DNA of 64,000 bases from CAYUQT01 sp964446835 (GCA_964446835.1 CAYUQT010000029.1:1-64000); one strand, 5' to 3'; counted from the first letter of the stretch, positions 25,851-35,379 are shown. The notes: generated from the letters alone by a model not told the origin. Numbers and translations: made by a program.

Positions 25851-27266
25851 TCAGACCGAGGAACTGCTCTGTTCCAGGACTTTGCAGATGGCCTCGATAT
25901 TGTCGGCCACCTTGATCGGAGGGTTGGCGTACCGACCCTTGACGGGCTTGGGCGGGGGCGGTTCAGCGGATTTCATATCGATGCCCGTATGGTATCGAAC
26001 CGTGGCGTCGGGGTCTTTCAGCTCATGCCCGGTCAGAATGCAGACGACGGTTTCGCTGCGGCCGATCACGCCCTCTTCGAGGAGCAGGTGAAGCCCGGCA
26101 ACGCTGGCGGCGCTGGCCGGCTCGCAGCCGAACCCATAGCGACCGACCATCGCCTTGTGTTCGAGGATATCCTCGTCGGTGACCTGTCGGACAACACCGT
26201 TCATGGTATCCAGCGAACGCAGGGCCTTGGGCAGGTTGACCGGACGGCTGATCTCGATGGCAGAAGCGATGGTATGCGGCTTGTAGCCCGACTGATCCAT
26301 CGAGGCGTAGAGCTGGCGTGCCCTGTCATGATCGATTCGACCACCGTTCCATGTTACGGATTGTTCGTGGAAGAGCTGATAGAGGGTGTTGGCACCGGTG
26401 GCCACAATGACTGCCAGGCGGGGGATACGATCGATCAGCCCGAGGGCATGCAATTCGGTGAACGCCTTGCCGAACGCGCTGCAATTGCCCAGGTTGCCGC
26501 CGGGCACGATGACCCAATCGGGCACCTGCCAGTCGCGAGCCTCGATGATGCGATACATGATCGCCTTCTGCCCTTCGAGGCGGAAGGGGTTGACCGAATT
26601 CATGAGATAGAGGCCCAACTGGTCGGATGCCTCGCGGACGCGGCGGAGGCATGCGTCGAAATCTCCCTCGACCTGGAGCGTCAGCGCCCCATAGTCGAGT
26701 GCCTGCGAGAGCTTTCCGTAGGCGATCTTGCCGGTGCCGATGAAGACGATGCCCTGCATCGACTCACCGCCATGGTTGCCCGAAAGCGAGGCGAACATCG
26801 CCAGGGAGGCGCTTGTGTTACCCGTGGACGCACAGGCGACGCGGCGCCGGCCGAGCTTGTGGGCCAGGGTAAAGGCGGCGGTCATGCCGTTGTCTTTGAA
26901 ACTTCCCGACGGATTGAGCCCTTCATACTGAAGGAACAGATGTCCCGGCTGGATGTGCAACTGCCTGGCGAGCAGGTCCGCCCGCTGGAGGTTCGTGCGT
27001 CCCTCACCGATGGTGACGATCTCGTGCTCGCGGGCGAACGGCAGCAACTCTCGAAAACGCCAGACGCCGGAGAAATCTACCACGCTTTCTCGCGTGCCCC
27101 AGCGGTGCTCGAAGAAGCTCATTTCGCGAGGCATCGGTGTGCGATCCCAATCGTATTGCACGTCGAGGAGGCTGTTGCACTTCTGGCAGCCGAAGAGGAT
27201 CTGATCCACCCCGTAGGTGGCGCCGCAGTCCGGATTGATGCACTTCTGAAACGCGATTTCCCTCAT
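25851..27266 (-). CDS. thrC: Threonine synthase with N-terminal zinc ribbon
   Basis: A 471-residue PLP enzyme that converts O-phosphohomoserine to threonine. The PLP lysine is in NPSGSFKDNGMTAAF and the phosphate cup is ACASTGNTSASLA. The N-terminus carries four cysteines (CINPDCG and CQKCNSLLD), a rubredoxin-like zinc ribbon found in the archaeal/plant-like class of threonine synthases. AGGAG lies eight bases before the ATG. The C-terminal tail of about 40 residues past GHELKDP is Pro/Lys-rich (EPPPPKPVKGRYANPPIKVADN). It stands alone, with no hom or thrB beside it. Other PLP synthases are less likely given the ribbon. Confidence 0.93.
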   Translation of the reverse strand: MREIAFQKCINPDCGATYGVDQILFGCQKCNSLLDVQYDWDRTPMPREMSFFEHRWGTRESVVDFSGVWRFRELLPFAREHEIVTIGEGRTNLQRADLLARQLHIQPGHLFLQYEGLNPSGSFKDNGMTAAFTLAHKLGRRRVACASTGNTSASLAMFASLSGNHGGESMQGIVFIGTGKIAYGKLSQALDYGALTLQVEGDFDACLRRVREASDQLGLYLMNSVNPFRLEGQKAIMYRIIEARDWQVPDWVIVPGGNLGNCSAFGKAFTELHALGLIDRIPRLAVIVATGANTLYQLFHEQSVTWNGGRIDHDRARQLYASMDQSGYKPHTIASAIEISRPVNLPKALRSLDTMNGVVRQVTDEDILEHKAMVGRYGFGCEPASAASVAGLHLLLEEGVIGRSETVVCILTGHELKDPDATVRYHTGIDMKSAEPPPPKPVKGRYANPPIKVADNIEAICKVLEQSSSSV

Positions 27267-27396
27267 GAGAGGTTCTCCTGGGACAACGGCTGCGGCGGCG
27301 CAGCCCCATAGGCCCGCAAGGGAGTCAGCTTAACAGAAGATCCCACATTGACCAAGGTGCGAAACGACATGGCCTCTGCACCAGGGGACCGGAACG

Positions 27397-28359
27397 TCAC
27401 GCCACGTAGTTACGGATCAGGTGGACGTGCTCGGGGGGAGTCTCGTAGGGCAAGGCACCGGTGCCCAATACGCAGTTGGGACGAGATGCCGCGAGGGCGA
27501 GGACGCGATCGACCTCGGCCAAGATCGCGGCCTTGGGACCGCAGGAGACGATCCGCAGGTCCATGTTGATGCGGACACGGACATCCGGGCGGTGGGCCGA
27601 GGCGGCCATGAACGCCGACTGGTTGGTCTCGAAGGGGGCGACGACATAGCCGGTACCGGTGGAGAGGATGTCGGGGAGGATGGGAGTTGTGTCGCCGCCG
27701 ATCACGCAGGGAACGGCGTGGCCTGTGGCCTCGGCCGCCAGGTGCATGATGCGTTTGAGGGCGGGCAGCTCGATGTCATGAAACTGGCGGGGGCTCAGCA
27801 TGGGCGGGGCGGCGGCCGATTCGAAGAAGGCGATGTCCAACCCTGCCGCCACGATGGCCCGGCAGAAGGCTGCCTGATTCTCGGCCAGACGCATGAGCCA
27901 GGAGGCGACGGCATCCGGTTCCAGGACAACCTCTTCGCACAGGCCTTCGATCGAACGAAGGCTGACGGCAATGGAGAAGGGTCCGCTGACGGGAATGCGG
28001 ACTTCGGCCTCGGGAAACTCGGCCTTGAGTCGGCACCCCACCTCGATGACCATCGGCAGGCGTCCGTCTTTGCTCACATCGAAGCACTTGAGATTGAAGG
28101 CCTCCGAGCAGGAACGAGAGATGGGTTGTGTGATCGCAGGGATGCCGTTACCGCCCGGCTGGACGATGACGCCGCCGTAGGCTTCGGCCTCGAGGTTGTA
28201 GATGTCGATGCCCACAACGATCGGTGCATGACGGTACTCGATGTAGGCGGCACGGTGGGCTGCGAACATGAGATCGGCATCTCGGGATGCGTCCCACGGG
28301 CTGCGACCGATCAAGGCGGCCGCGTGTTCATACACACTGGGTGAGAAGGCGATTTTCAT
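27397..28359 (-). CDS. Uroporphyrinogen decarboxylase-like (UroD/MtaA/CmuA superfamily) protein
   Basis: A 320-residue TIM-barrel protein of the UroD superfamily, recognised by AYIEYRHAPIVVGIDIYNLEAEAYG (given as APIVVGIDIYNLEAEAYG), FESAAAPPMLSPRQFHDIELPALKRI and VLGTGALPYETPPEHVHLI. The superfamily covers heme-pathway decarboxylases and corrinoid methyltransferases; residues defining either function are not clearly present, and no zinc-binding HxCxnC set is obvious. It is 64 bp downstream of an SDR gene and closes the 27.4-33.7 kb cluster, so a catabolic methyltransferase or a diverged enzyme is more likely than heme synthesis. Confidence 0.8.
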   Translation of the reverse strand: MKIAFSPSVYEHAAALIGRSPWDASRDADLMFAAHRAAYIEYRHAPIVVGIDIYNLEAEAYGGVIVQPGGNGIPAITQPISRSCSEAFNLKCFDVSKDGRLPMVIEVGCRLKAEFPEAEVRIPVSGPFSIAVSLRSIEGLCEEVVLEPDAVASWLMRLAENQAAFCRAIVAAGLDIAFFESAAAPPMLSPRQFHDIELPALKRIMHLAAEATGHAVPCVIGGDTTPILPDILSTGTGYVVAPFETNQSAFMAASAHRPDVRVRINMDLRIVSCGPKAAILAEVDRVLALAASRPNCVLGTGALPYETPPEHVHLIRNYVA

Positions 28360-28423
28360 GGGTCACCGGAAACAAGGGGCCTCGGGGTTCCGTCGATATC
28401 CGGAGCGATGACGAGTGTCACGG

Positions 28424-29221
28424 TCAGTCTGAACCGGCGAAGCTGGAGGCCTCGCCGAGGCCCTCGGAGCCCATGCCCAGATAACCTCCATCGACCGGAA
28501 TCTCGGCGGCGGTGATGAAGCTCGAGTCGTCGCTGCACAGGAAACGGACGACCGTGGCGACCTCTGACGTCTCGCCGAGCCGACGGAGCATGTGGAACTT
28601 ACCCCAGATGGGTCCCCACTTGGCACGATCGCCGCCGGCGGCCTTGTCCACTTCACGGGTCCAGATCCAACCCGGCGAGACGGTGTTGACGCGGATGTTC
28701 CAATGCGACAGGTCCATCGCCATGCACCGCGTCAACTGATTGACGGCGCCCTTGGCAGCGTTGTAGGTCCACCGGTTTGGCTGGGCGATGTGGGCGGAGA
28801 TGCTGGACATATTGACGATCGAGCCCCCGCCCTGCTTCTTCATCGAATCGACGACGCACTGTGCCATCGTGGCATAACCGATGGGCCCGACGGTCATCAT
28901 CCGAAGCCAGTCCTGCCGTGTGGCGTCGAGCCCCTTGGCGATGAAGGAGAAGGCGTTGTTGACGAGGAAGTCGATCCGACCCCACTTCTTCAGGGCCTTC
29001 TCGGCCAACTGGCTGCAGAAGGTCTCCTCGCCCATATCCCCCTGAACAAAGGCTACCGGCCGGCCTTTGGCCGAGAGTGCCTTTTCGGTTGCGACCCCGC
29101 CGTCGCTGATGCCGCTGAAGGTCACCGACACGCCGGCCTCGCACAGCGTCTCGACGATCGCCCGACCGATGCCCGTCGATCCGCCCGTGACGATTGCCGC
29201 CTTGTCCTTAAGCCCCTGCAT
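28424..29221 (-). CDS. Short-chain dehydrogenase/reductase
   Basis: A 265-residue NAD(P)-dependent SDR enzyme. TGGSTGIGRAIVE near residue 12 is the cofactor glycine motif, NNAF (LVNNAFSF) the central structural motif, and the Ser-Tyr-Lys triad is SSISAHIAQPNRWTYNAAK. The sequence ends DGGYLGMGSEGLGEASSFAGSD, a normal SDR tail with an extension. AAGGAG lies eight bases before the ATG. It sits between the cyclase and the UroD-like gene, all on the same strand, so it probably oxidises or reduces an intermediate of the same pathway; substrate unknown. Confidence 0.9.
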   Translation of the reverse strand: MQGLKDKAAIVTGGSTGIGRAIVETLCEAGVSVTFSGISDGGVATEKALSAKGRPVAFVQGDMGEETFCSQLAEKALKKWGRIDFLVNNAFSFIAKGLDATRQDWLRMMTVGPIGYATMAQCVVDSMKKQGGGSIVNMSSISAHIAQPNRWTYNAAKGAVNQLTRCMAMDLSHWNIRVNTVSPGWIWTREVDKAAGGDRAKWGPIWGKFHMLRRLGETSEVATVVRFLCSDDSSFITAAEIPVDGGYLGMGSEGLGEASSFAGSD

Positions 29222-29272
29222 CGTAGGTCTCCTTCAGAGTCTCATGGGTTGTCATGACCGTGGTCTCACGGA

Positions 29273-29920
29273 TCAGTCTGCGACCGCAATGGCCCGAATC
29301 GGCGAACCATCGCGGCCGGTAATGTTGAGCGGGAAGCCGATGAAGGTGAACCGCTCGGGCAGCTTGTCGAGATTCGTCAGCGCTTCGACAAGGATGCACT
29401 CGAGCCCTTTGCCGAGCAGGATATGGTGAACCTCCATCCAGTCGCTGCTGGGCGTGGGCGTATCCATGCCGAGCAGGCCGATCCGCCGGGAGGCGATCCA
29501 CCGGGCCGCCTCCAGCGTCAGGGTCGGGAAATCGCTGAAGTACCTCGGCGTGCCGAACATGTAATCCCAGCCGGTGCGATAGATGACCTTGGCACCGGGT
29601 GTGAACTTGTCCTGATAGAGTCGGAACATGTCGGGGGTCAGCGGCGTCTTCGGTTCGAGCCGCCCCCCCGGGGCCAGATCGATGAGGGTCGCCGGCCCGT
29701 AGAAGTGGTCCAGCGACATGCGATCGAGGGTCTTGCCGTCGTCGAAGAAATGGTAAGGCACGTCGAGATGCGTCCCCTGATGGGTCGACATGCTGATCTG
29801 AGTGATGTTGTACCCGATCGAGCCGATCGTATTGTGAACCACCACGCTGATCTTGGGATCGTACGGGAAGTTCGGTTGATCGTGTTCGAGCGGAAACGAT
29901 AGATCGATGAGCCTGGACAT
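29273..29920 (-). CDS. Cyclase/kynurenine-formamidase-like metal-dependent hydrolase
   Basis: A 215-residue protein of the PF04199-type cyclase family. The metal site is STHQGTHLDVPYHFF (HxGTHxDxPxH), preceded by the family N-terminus LIDLSFPL. These enzymes hydrolyse amides or lactones, or act on cyclic intermediates; the actual substrate is not readable. AAAGGG precedes the second of two close ATGs by six bases, so I place the start at 29920 rather than 29926. It starts just downstream of the 719-residue glycosidase-like gene and is probably cotranscribed with it. Confidence 0.88.
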   Translation of the reverse strand: MSRLIDLSFPLEHDQPNFPYDPKISVVVHNTIGSIGYNITQISMSTHQGTHLDVPYHFFDDGKTLDRMSLDHFYGPATLIDLAPGGRLEPKTPLTPDMFRLYQDKFTPGAKVIYRTGWDYMFGTPRYFSDFPTLTLEAARWIASRRIGLLGMDTPTPSSDWMEVHHILLGKGLECILVEALTNLDKLPERFTFIGFPLNITGRDGSPIRAIAVAD

Positions 29921-29931
29921 GGCCATTCCCT

Positions 29932-32091
29932 TTACCGCGGCGCCGCGTGGAAATCAATGACGGTATCGTTTGCCCACAGACGCGGTCCCTCGGATCGGAG
30001 GGCGGCATTCGCCGGCACACACACGAGCACGACCGCCCGATCGGCGGGCACGGTGAACCGGACGGGGTCCCGGACACCTCGGGCGACGAATCGGTGCGTC
30101 ACCGCATCGTAGAGATCGCACGACGTGGCACCGGTGGTCCACTCGACCTGCCTATCCTGCTCGTACGGATTGTAAAGAAGGAAGGTGGGGAATGTGCGTC
30201 CCCGGTAGAAGTCGGTGGCCGTACAGTCGAGCGAGAGGATCTTCTCGTCACTCGTGCGATGGACGATCGCCCCCAGCATTCCGACATAGCTGGATCCGTA
30301 GAGTCCCAGGTCGGTAGCCGGCCCCCATTTCATGGCAATCGGATCGCCCGTGGCATAGGGACTCTTGCCGTCCCATTCACGTCGCAGCCCCTCATAGGCA
30401 ATAACACCGTCCGGATCGCCCTTCCAGTGAGCACTGGACTGATGATCCCTGGGCAGTTCGTTCGGATAGAAGAGTCGGGCGGCATTGGCCAGATGAAGCA
30501 TCCATTTGCCGATCGCGCGGGCGTAGCGGGTGTCGTATCGAACCAACGGCACCAATGCCCCGGCCTGTGCGAAGGTGTTCATCGCGAAGGCGTATCCGCC
30601 GCGGTTATCGACACTGCCGACCAAACCGTGGCAATCGTAGCCGCCCCAGCGGCCGAGGATGACACCCCACCCCCCGCGACAGTCGCTGATGCCGAAGCAC
30701 CAGTCGACGAACTTATCCAGGTTGTAGTGACGATCGAGTTCCGCGTTCATCCGGGCGGCCAGATACGCGCCGTAGGGCATGAGCACTTCGTAGTACGGAT
30801 TCGGCAGGCGCTCGTTCAGGAAGGACATGCAGGCCTCTGCCGCCCGCAGATACTTCTCATCGCGATACCGCAACCAAGCCATGTACTGTATCCAGCCGAT
30901 TCCGGCGGCGGCATCGGGTTCACGCCACTGCCCGTTGTCGACCGCCTTGCCCGTTCGGAGGTTGAAGGCGGTATGGTCGAAATTGGGCTTGCCCGTTGTA
31001 TCGATCATTGCGCGGCAGGCTTCGGCCCAGCGGTCGGCCGTCGTTCTGACGATTCCGTCAATGCTGCCGAGACCGGGGTATCGGTCGGTGATGGCATAGA
31101 AGAGGATGTGCGGCCAGATCTCATACCAGAAGGAGCCGCCGGTTTCCTGGTTCTGTGTGTTCAGGACGAGATTCAGCCCGTTCTTCCGGTTGTAGTAGCC
31201 TTCACACATCAGGACATAGTTGTGCGGGCCAAGGGTCTTGTTGATTCCCACGAGGGTAGCGCCGAGAACGGCCCCCATTACGTTGATTCCTTCGTGATTA
31301 GCCGCCCCCTGGCGTTTGTCGCCCACATAGCTGTAGAGGCCGAACATGGGACGGTCGATGTTGATCCGTGAATCGTCGATCCAGATCAGCGGCAGGAACT
31401 CGCCCCTGGCGTCGAAGTTGACGACGTATCGGTCGTAGGCGTGCGCCCGTGCCCGCCAATCGATCATCTTGAACGGATGCGGGATCCGGGGCATGAGGTC
31501 GACACACGCGATGTTCTTCTGGCCGGGCACCACCATGGGTGTTTCGCGTCGCGAATCGGGGACGAAACGGATCGACTCAAACACGGCACAGTCGCCAGGT
31601 TCGCCCTCCAGACCGAGTTGAAGCTGCACGGGCGCCGAGTCGTTTCTCTGCAGGAGCCGAGGGTCGGGTTCGGCGAGCGATTCACCGACGGTGAGGCACC
31701 GTTCAAACAGACTTGTTGTCGATGGTGATCCTTTGCCGCGGAGGTCACCATAGAGTCTCATGAGCCAACCGCTCTTGCCCTTGAAGGCTCTTACCTTCAC
31801 GTGCACCTGGGCTGTGTTCGAAGGAAGCCGCACGGCGGGGACGGCGGCGATGGCCCATGTGCGATTCGGGGCGATCGCGACGCGCAGTGCGCCGGCCTCG
31901 ACGGCCACCTGGGCGTCGTTCATATGGATGGACCATGTCGAGGCGCTGCGAAGCAGATCGTCGGACCATTGCAGGGACGATGCCGGTACTTCGGCCCGGA
32001 TGCCTGAACCGTTGGCGAGGGCCGCGATACCACACAGGAGGGACCGCACGCCGCCGAACCTGATGAGAGCACGGAGGAGAGATGCGACCAT
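29932..32091 (-). CDS. Secreted alpha/alpha-barrel (six-hairpin glycosidase-like) protein
   Basis: A 719-residue protein starting one base after the stop of the kelch gene (TAGCATG), so the two are translationally coupled. A signal-like N-terminus (GGVRSLLCGIAALANGSGIRA) precedes a jelly-roll-like region up to about residue 190 and a long Trp-rich helical part (WHILFYAITDRYPGLG-type helices; WIQYMAWLRYRDEKYLRAAEACMSFL given as WIQYMAWLRYRDEKYLRAA) resembling six-hairpin glycosidases and lyases. The C-terminus is a beta domain. Catalytic acids could not be pinned down. I infer a carbohydrate-degrading role from fold and context; it is not demonstrated. Confidence 0.65.
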   Translation of the reverse strand: MVASLLRALIRFGGVRSLLCGIAALANGSGIRAEVPASSLQWSDDLLRSASTWSIHMNDAQVAVEAGALRVAIAPNRTWAIAAVPAVRLPSNTAQVHVKVRAFKGKSGWLMRLYGDLRGKGSPSTTSLFERCLTVGESLAEPDPRLLQRNDSAPVQLQLGLEGEPGDCAVFESIRFVPDSRRETPMVVPGQKNIACVDLMPRIPHPFKMIDWRARAHAYDRYVVNFDARGEFLPLIWIDDSRINIDRPMFGLYSYVGDKRQGAANHEGINVMGAVLGATLVGINKTLGPHNYVLMCEGYYNRKNGLNLVLNTQNQETGGSFWYEIWPHILFYAITDRYPGLGSIDGIVRTTADRWAEACRAMIDTTGKPNFDHTAFNLRTGKAVDNGQWREPDAAAGIGWIQYMAWLRYRDEKYLRAAEACMSFLNERLPNPYYEVLMPYGAYLAARMNAELDRHYNLDKFVDWCFGISDCRGGWGVILGRWGGYDCHGLVGSVDNRGGYAFAMNTFAQAGALVPLVRYDTRYARAIGKWMLHLANAARLFYPNELPRDHQSSAHWKGDPDGVIAYEGLRREWDGKSPYATGDPIAMKWGPATDLGLYGSSYVGMLGAIVHRTSDEKILSLDCTATDFYRGRTFPTFLLYNPYEQDRQVEWTTGATSCDLYDAVTHRFVARGVRDPVRFTVPADRAVVLVCVPANAALRSEGPRLWANDTVIDFHAAPR

Positions 32092-32092
32092 G

Positions 32093-33076
32093 CTATTTCC
32101 GTTCCGGGCCACTGCGTTCACCTTTCGGCAGGGTGAGTCGCCAGACGTCGTTTACGACCGGCCAGGTGTTGCCGGCTACGACCCAGAGGCTGTCCTGATA
32201 GACATATGCGGTGACCTCATGACGTGGGGCAAAGGTGGTCGGTGAAACAAACCGATGCCATTGGGCCCCGTCGGTGGTCCACCAGACGTCGCCGTGGTTG
32301 TAGCTGTTGACGTTGTCATGGCCACCGATGACCCAGATGCGATCGCGATACACCTTCGAGATGTGCCACTGTCGAGGCGCCCAGGGGGCATGCGGCGTGA
32401 CCTGAGTCCAGTTCTGGCCGTCGGGTGACGACCAGACGTCGTTGTGGGTGGTCATGTTCTTGTAACCCTTCTCGGGCGGTGTGTTTGGTACCGGGGTGCG
32501 TCCCCCCATAAGCCAGAGCTTGTCGGCGAATGGTACGACCGCCGATGCGGCTCGATCGCCGTAGGGTGCCTTCGGGCAGACGCACGTCCAGTGGATTCCG
32601 TCGTCGGTGTTCCACACGTCCTGGCCGCTGCCCAGTTGCCACATCTTGTCCTTGAAAACGACCAACTCGCCGTATCCGCGGGCACCGAAGGGCGTCTTCT
32701 CCGCGACGCGGGTCCAGTCCTTACCGTTGGTCGAGCACCACACGCTTGCCTTGATCGCCCAGATCTTGTCCTTGTAGACGACCATCTCACTGTAGACATC
32801 GTAGGGTGTCTGGTCGCTGAGTCGTGTCCAAGCCACACCGTCGGTGCTGCGCCACAGATCGCGACTGTGGGTGTTGTTGTGGTACCAGCCGTTGCTGAGC
32901 CACATCTTTCCGTCGAAGACGAGGTCTTCGGCCGTATCCCGCGGGCTGAAGGCGGCATGATCTGTGAGCTTGACCCAGGAGCCCGGTGGAGCGGTTGTCG
33001 GAGCGTTTACGGACTGCTCGGCCCCCACCACTTGAAGTGCCACGACCAAGACCCACGCTGCGGCAATACGCTTCAT
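32093..33076 (-). CDS. Secreted kelch-type beta-propeller protein
   Basis: A 327-residue protein with a signal peptide (MKRIAAAWVLVVALQVVGA) and five to six kelch-like blades. Each blade has a KIWAIKA/KMWQLGS/KLWLMGG/RIWVIGG/SLWVVAG strand followed by a WxSxDGxxWT strand, for example VWSSPDGQNWTQVTPHAPW. ATG 33076 is preferred over an upstream frame that overlaps the next gene. Propellers of this kind bind sugars or proteins and some are sialidase- or galactose-oxidase-like; no Cu-ligand pattern is visible. It is coupled to the glycosidase-like gene directly downstream. Confidence 0.82.
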   Translation of the reverse strand: MKRIAAAWVLVVALQVVGAEQSVNAPTTAPPGSWVKLTDHAAFSPRDTAEDLVFDGKMWLSNGWYHNNTHSRDLWRSTDGVAWTRLSDQTPYDVYSEMVVYKDKIWAIKASVWCSTNGKDWTRVAEKTPFGARGYGELVVFKDKMWQLGSGQDVWNTDDGIHWTCVCPKAPYGDRAASAVVPFADKLWLMGGRTPVPNTPPEKGYKNMTTHNDVWSSPDGQNWTQVTPHAPWAPRQWHISKVYRDRIWVIGGHDNVNSYNHGDVWWTTDGAQWHRFVSPTTFAPRHEVTAYVYQDSLWVVAGNTWPVVNDVWRLTLPKGERSGPERK

Positions 33077-33149
33077 ATCTGCATCCTCGCTGAACACGAC
33101 GGGCACCAGGACAAAGCCTGTGAAGCCCCGGTCGCACCCGCCCAACTCG

Positions 33150-33731
33150 CTATTGGTGGCGAAGCAGATCGACCAGATCACCAGCCTTGAGATTCGCTTC
33201 GCTGCGATGATGGACGCTGATCATCCGCCAGTCATGCCCCCGACGGATCATCTGAAGGTCCCAGGCGCTGATGTAATACTCATAGGGCCAATCAGGGGCC
33301 CGCACCCGGCAGTGGGCCCGCAGATAGACCTCTGCCGAATCGCCCTGGAGGGTGATCCGGGTTTCCATGATTCGTACATCGTCGATCTCGGCCCGCTCGA
33401 AGGCTGTCCGAACTCGTTCGAGGAGCTTCGCCTTGTTCATATCGTCGCCGAGGAATTCCTCATCGGTGGCCGCGGCGATGGGTTCGATGTTTTCGCAGTC
33501 TACCGCCAGAGCGAGGTCCTCAAGAAGCTGGCGAATCTGCTCGCGATCGGTCACCACAACCTGCTGAACGATCAGGAGGATCGCCGACACGAAGAGCCCG
33601 CCGACGATCAGCCACGCATTCCGCGGAGTCGATCGAAACCACCAGACGGTGACGAGCGTGGCTTCGATAAGGATCAGGACCGCCAGGAGTTGCAGAGGAC
33701 TCTCAAAGAGCAGGATAGAGAGACGATCCAT
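33150..33731 (-). CDS. Membrane-anchored NTF2-like protein
   Basis: A 193-residue protein with two hydrophobic segments (residues 12-32 and 38-58) followed by a soluble domain of about 130 residues with the alternating pattern of NTF2-like folds (LLEDLALAVDCENIEPIAA, then AEVYLRAHCRVRAPDW and WDLQMIRRGHDWRMISV). GGGGG precedes the ATG by about six bases. It is the first gene of the minus-strand cluster, 73 bp before the kelch gene. Function unknown; similar folds serve as binding or accessory domains. Confidence 0.7.
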   Translation of the reverse strand: MDRLSILLFESPLQLLAVLILIEATLVTVWWFRSTPRNAWLIVGGLFVSAILLIVQQVVVTDREQIRQLLEDLALAVDCENIEPIAAATDEEFLGDDMNKAKLLERVRTAFERAEIDDVRIMETRITLQGDSAEVYLRAHCRVRAPDWPYEYYISAWDLQMIRRGHDWRMISVHHRSEANLKAGDLVDLLRHQ

Positions 33732-33960
33732 AGGTCACCCCCCACAGCAGACCGCGCGGAAAACCTGCTGTCAATCGGTCAACCCTGTGTTTGCAGGCAT
33801 GCATTGATCAGCCCTGTTCCCCACATTTACGGGATTGGGTTTCGCAAATCCTCCGGGAGCCCGCCTGCGGAGTGGGTGCGCACGTGCAACGACATCGGGA
33901 CCGGTCACTCCCCCCTTTCTCTCCTACGGCCTGGAAGAGAGAGCCTGGAGATCGCCGCCC

Positions 33961-35379
33961 ATGAGCACAACGGCAAAGCCAACCGATCCATCCGCGATGG
34001 AGTTCGATATCGTTCATTCGGCGAGAACCGCGTGCTGGTCGCCACGACTGGCGGAGGTGTGCAGGCGGTTCGGCATCTGCCCGACGGCGGAAGGAACGGC
34101 ATCTGCCCACCACATCGCCCTGCCCCTGCGGCCGGGGACGGTGACACTGGTGTGCGGGCCGTCGGGGGCGGGAAAGACGCGTCTTCTCGCCGAATTGACG
34201 AGGCAGATTGCCGGCGTCCGCTGTGTGGCCTCGGTGCGGTTCCCGAGAGAGAGTGCCATCCTGGATTGCGTGGGGCCCCGGGATTCCCTGGGAAGCGCCA
34301 TTTCGCTGTTGACTGCCTGCGGACTGGGCGAGCCGCGTCACTGGATCAGTCGATACGCCGAACTGTCGGATGGTGAACGATTTCGGGCGAGGCTGGTCCG
34401 AACGATTCAGCGTCATCTGGACAGCAGGCACCGGGCGGCCCCGTTGATCTGTGATGAGCTGGGTTCGGTGCTGCACCGGCGCCTGGCTCGTGCCGTCGCC
34501 TTCAACCTCGGCAAGGTCGCCCGCCGACATGGGCTGGCCCTCATTGTCGCCACGTCTCATGACGACCTGGCAGAGGATCTGAATGCCGAGGTCGTCGTTC
34601 GCCTTCGAAGGGACGCGGAGCCGCATGTGGAGACACGACGGATCGAGGATCGCCCGTTCAGCCTGTCCCGTTCGCTGCACATCGAACCGGGGCACAAGCG
34701 GGACTATGAAGCCTTTGCCGCAATGCACTATCGGCAACGGGATGAGTTGGGCTTCGTCGATCGGATCTTCGTTGTGCGCGACGGGGTGGGAGGCGAGGCG
34801 CTGGGCGTGATTGTGTATGCGTACGGGCCGATCGGCCTGGCGTTGCGCAATGCCGCCACGGGCGGTCGGTTCCGGGGAGACCCGCAGCGACTGAACCGGG
34901 AGCTGCGAATCATCCGCAGGCTGGTGATCCACCCGGACATTCGCGGCTGTGGCATCGGTCACTGGCTCGTCCGGCAGACCCTGCCGAAGGTGGAGGTGCC
35001 CTTCGTCGAATGCCTGGCGACGATGGGACTGATCAACCCCGTTTTCGAGAAGGCGGGCATGGAGCGGATCGGCGTGTGCCCCCCTGCCCCGTCGCGAGAG
35101 CGGCTGTCGGCCTGGCTGCGGCAACACGGCGCGGACCCGCTCGCCGCCGACTTCGAGGACCACGTGGAGCGACAACCGGCCGTCCGGACCCTGGTGAGCG
35201 ACACCGTCGCTCGATGGTACGAGGCCACGACGGGAGCCGGGCGCGATCGCGTCGGCAGGCAATCGCCCCGATTGCTCGCACACAGCTTCCGTCAACTCAT
35301 CGGGTCTCAACCGGTGTACTACCTGTGGCGGCGACGGGACCGCCCCTTGACCCGGCCAGGAGAACCGCAGCCCCCGTAA
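33961..35379 (+). CDS. ABC-type ATPase fused to a GNAT acetyltransferase domain (COG2401-like)
   Basis: A 472-residue cytoplasmic fusion. Residues 55-240 are an ABC ATPase: Walker A VCGPSGAGKTRLLAE, signature-like YAELSDGERFRARL, Walker B PLICDELGS and the switch histidine in IVATSHDD. Residues 250-400 are a GNAT fold with the acetyl-CoA loop IHPDIRGCGIGHWLVRQ and a C-terminal VFEKAGMERIG. There is no membrane segment and no permease next door, so this is not a transporter ATPase. Start ATG 33961 (MSTTAKPT) gives a normal N-terminus. The COG2401 arrangement is known from archaea, bacteria and phages but its function is uncharacterised as far as I know. Confidence 0.88.
   Translation: MSTTAKPTDPSAMEFDIVHSARTACWSPRLAEVCRRFGICPTAEGTASAHHIALPLRPGTVTLVCGPSGAGKTRLLAELTRQIAGVRCVASVRFPRESAILDCVGPRDSLGSAISLLTACGLGEPRHWISRYAELSDGERFRARLVRTIQRHLDSRHRAAPLICDELGSVLHRRLARAVAFNLGKVARRHGLALIVATSHDDLAEDLNAEVVVRLRRDAEPHVETRRIEDRPFSLSRSLHIEPGHKRDYEAFAAMHYRQRDELGFVDRIFVVRDGVGGEALGVIVYAYGPIGLALRNAATGGRFRGDPQRLNRELRIIRRLVIHPDIRGCGIGHWLVRQTLPKVEVPFVECLATMGLINPVFEKAGMERIGVCPPAPSRERLSAWLRQHGADPLAADFEDHVERQPAVRTLVSDTVARWYEATTGAGRDRVGRQSPRLLAHSFRQLIGSQPVYYLWRRRDRPLTRPGEPQPP

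Noticed and set aside
24042..27311. Open reading frame of 1089 codons on the plus strand across nadB and thrC
   Set aside because: It runs antisense to two well-recognised genes and the space between them, has no domain that can be recognised, and is explained by high G+C third positions of those genes.
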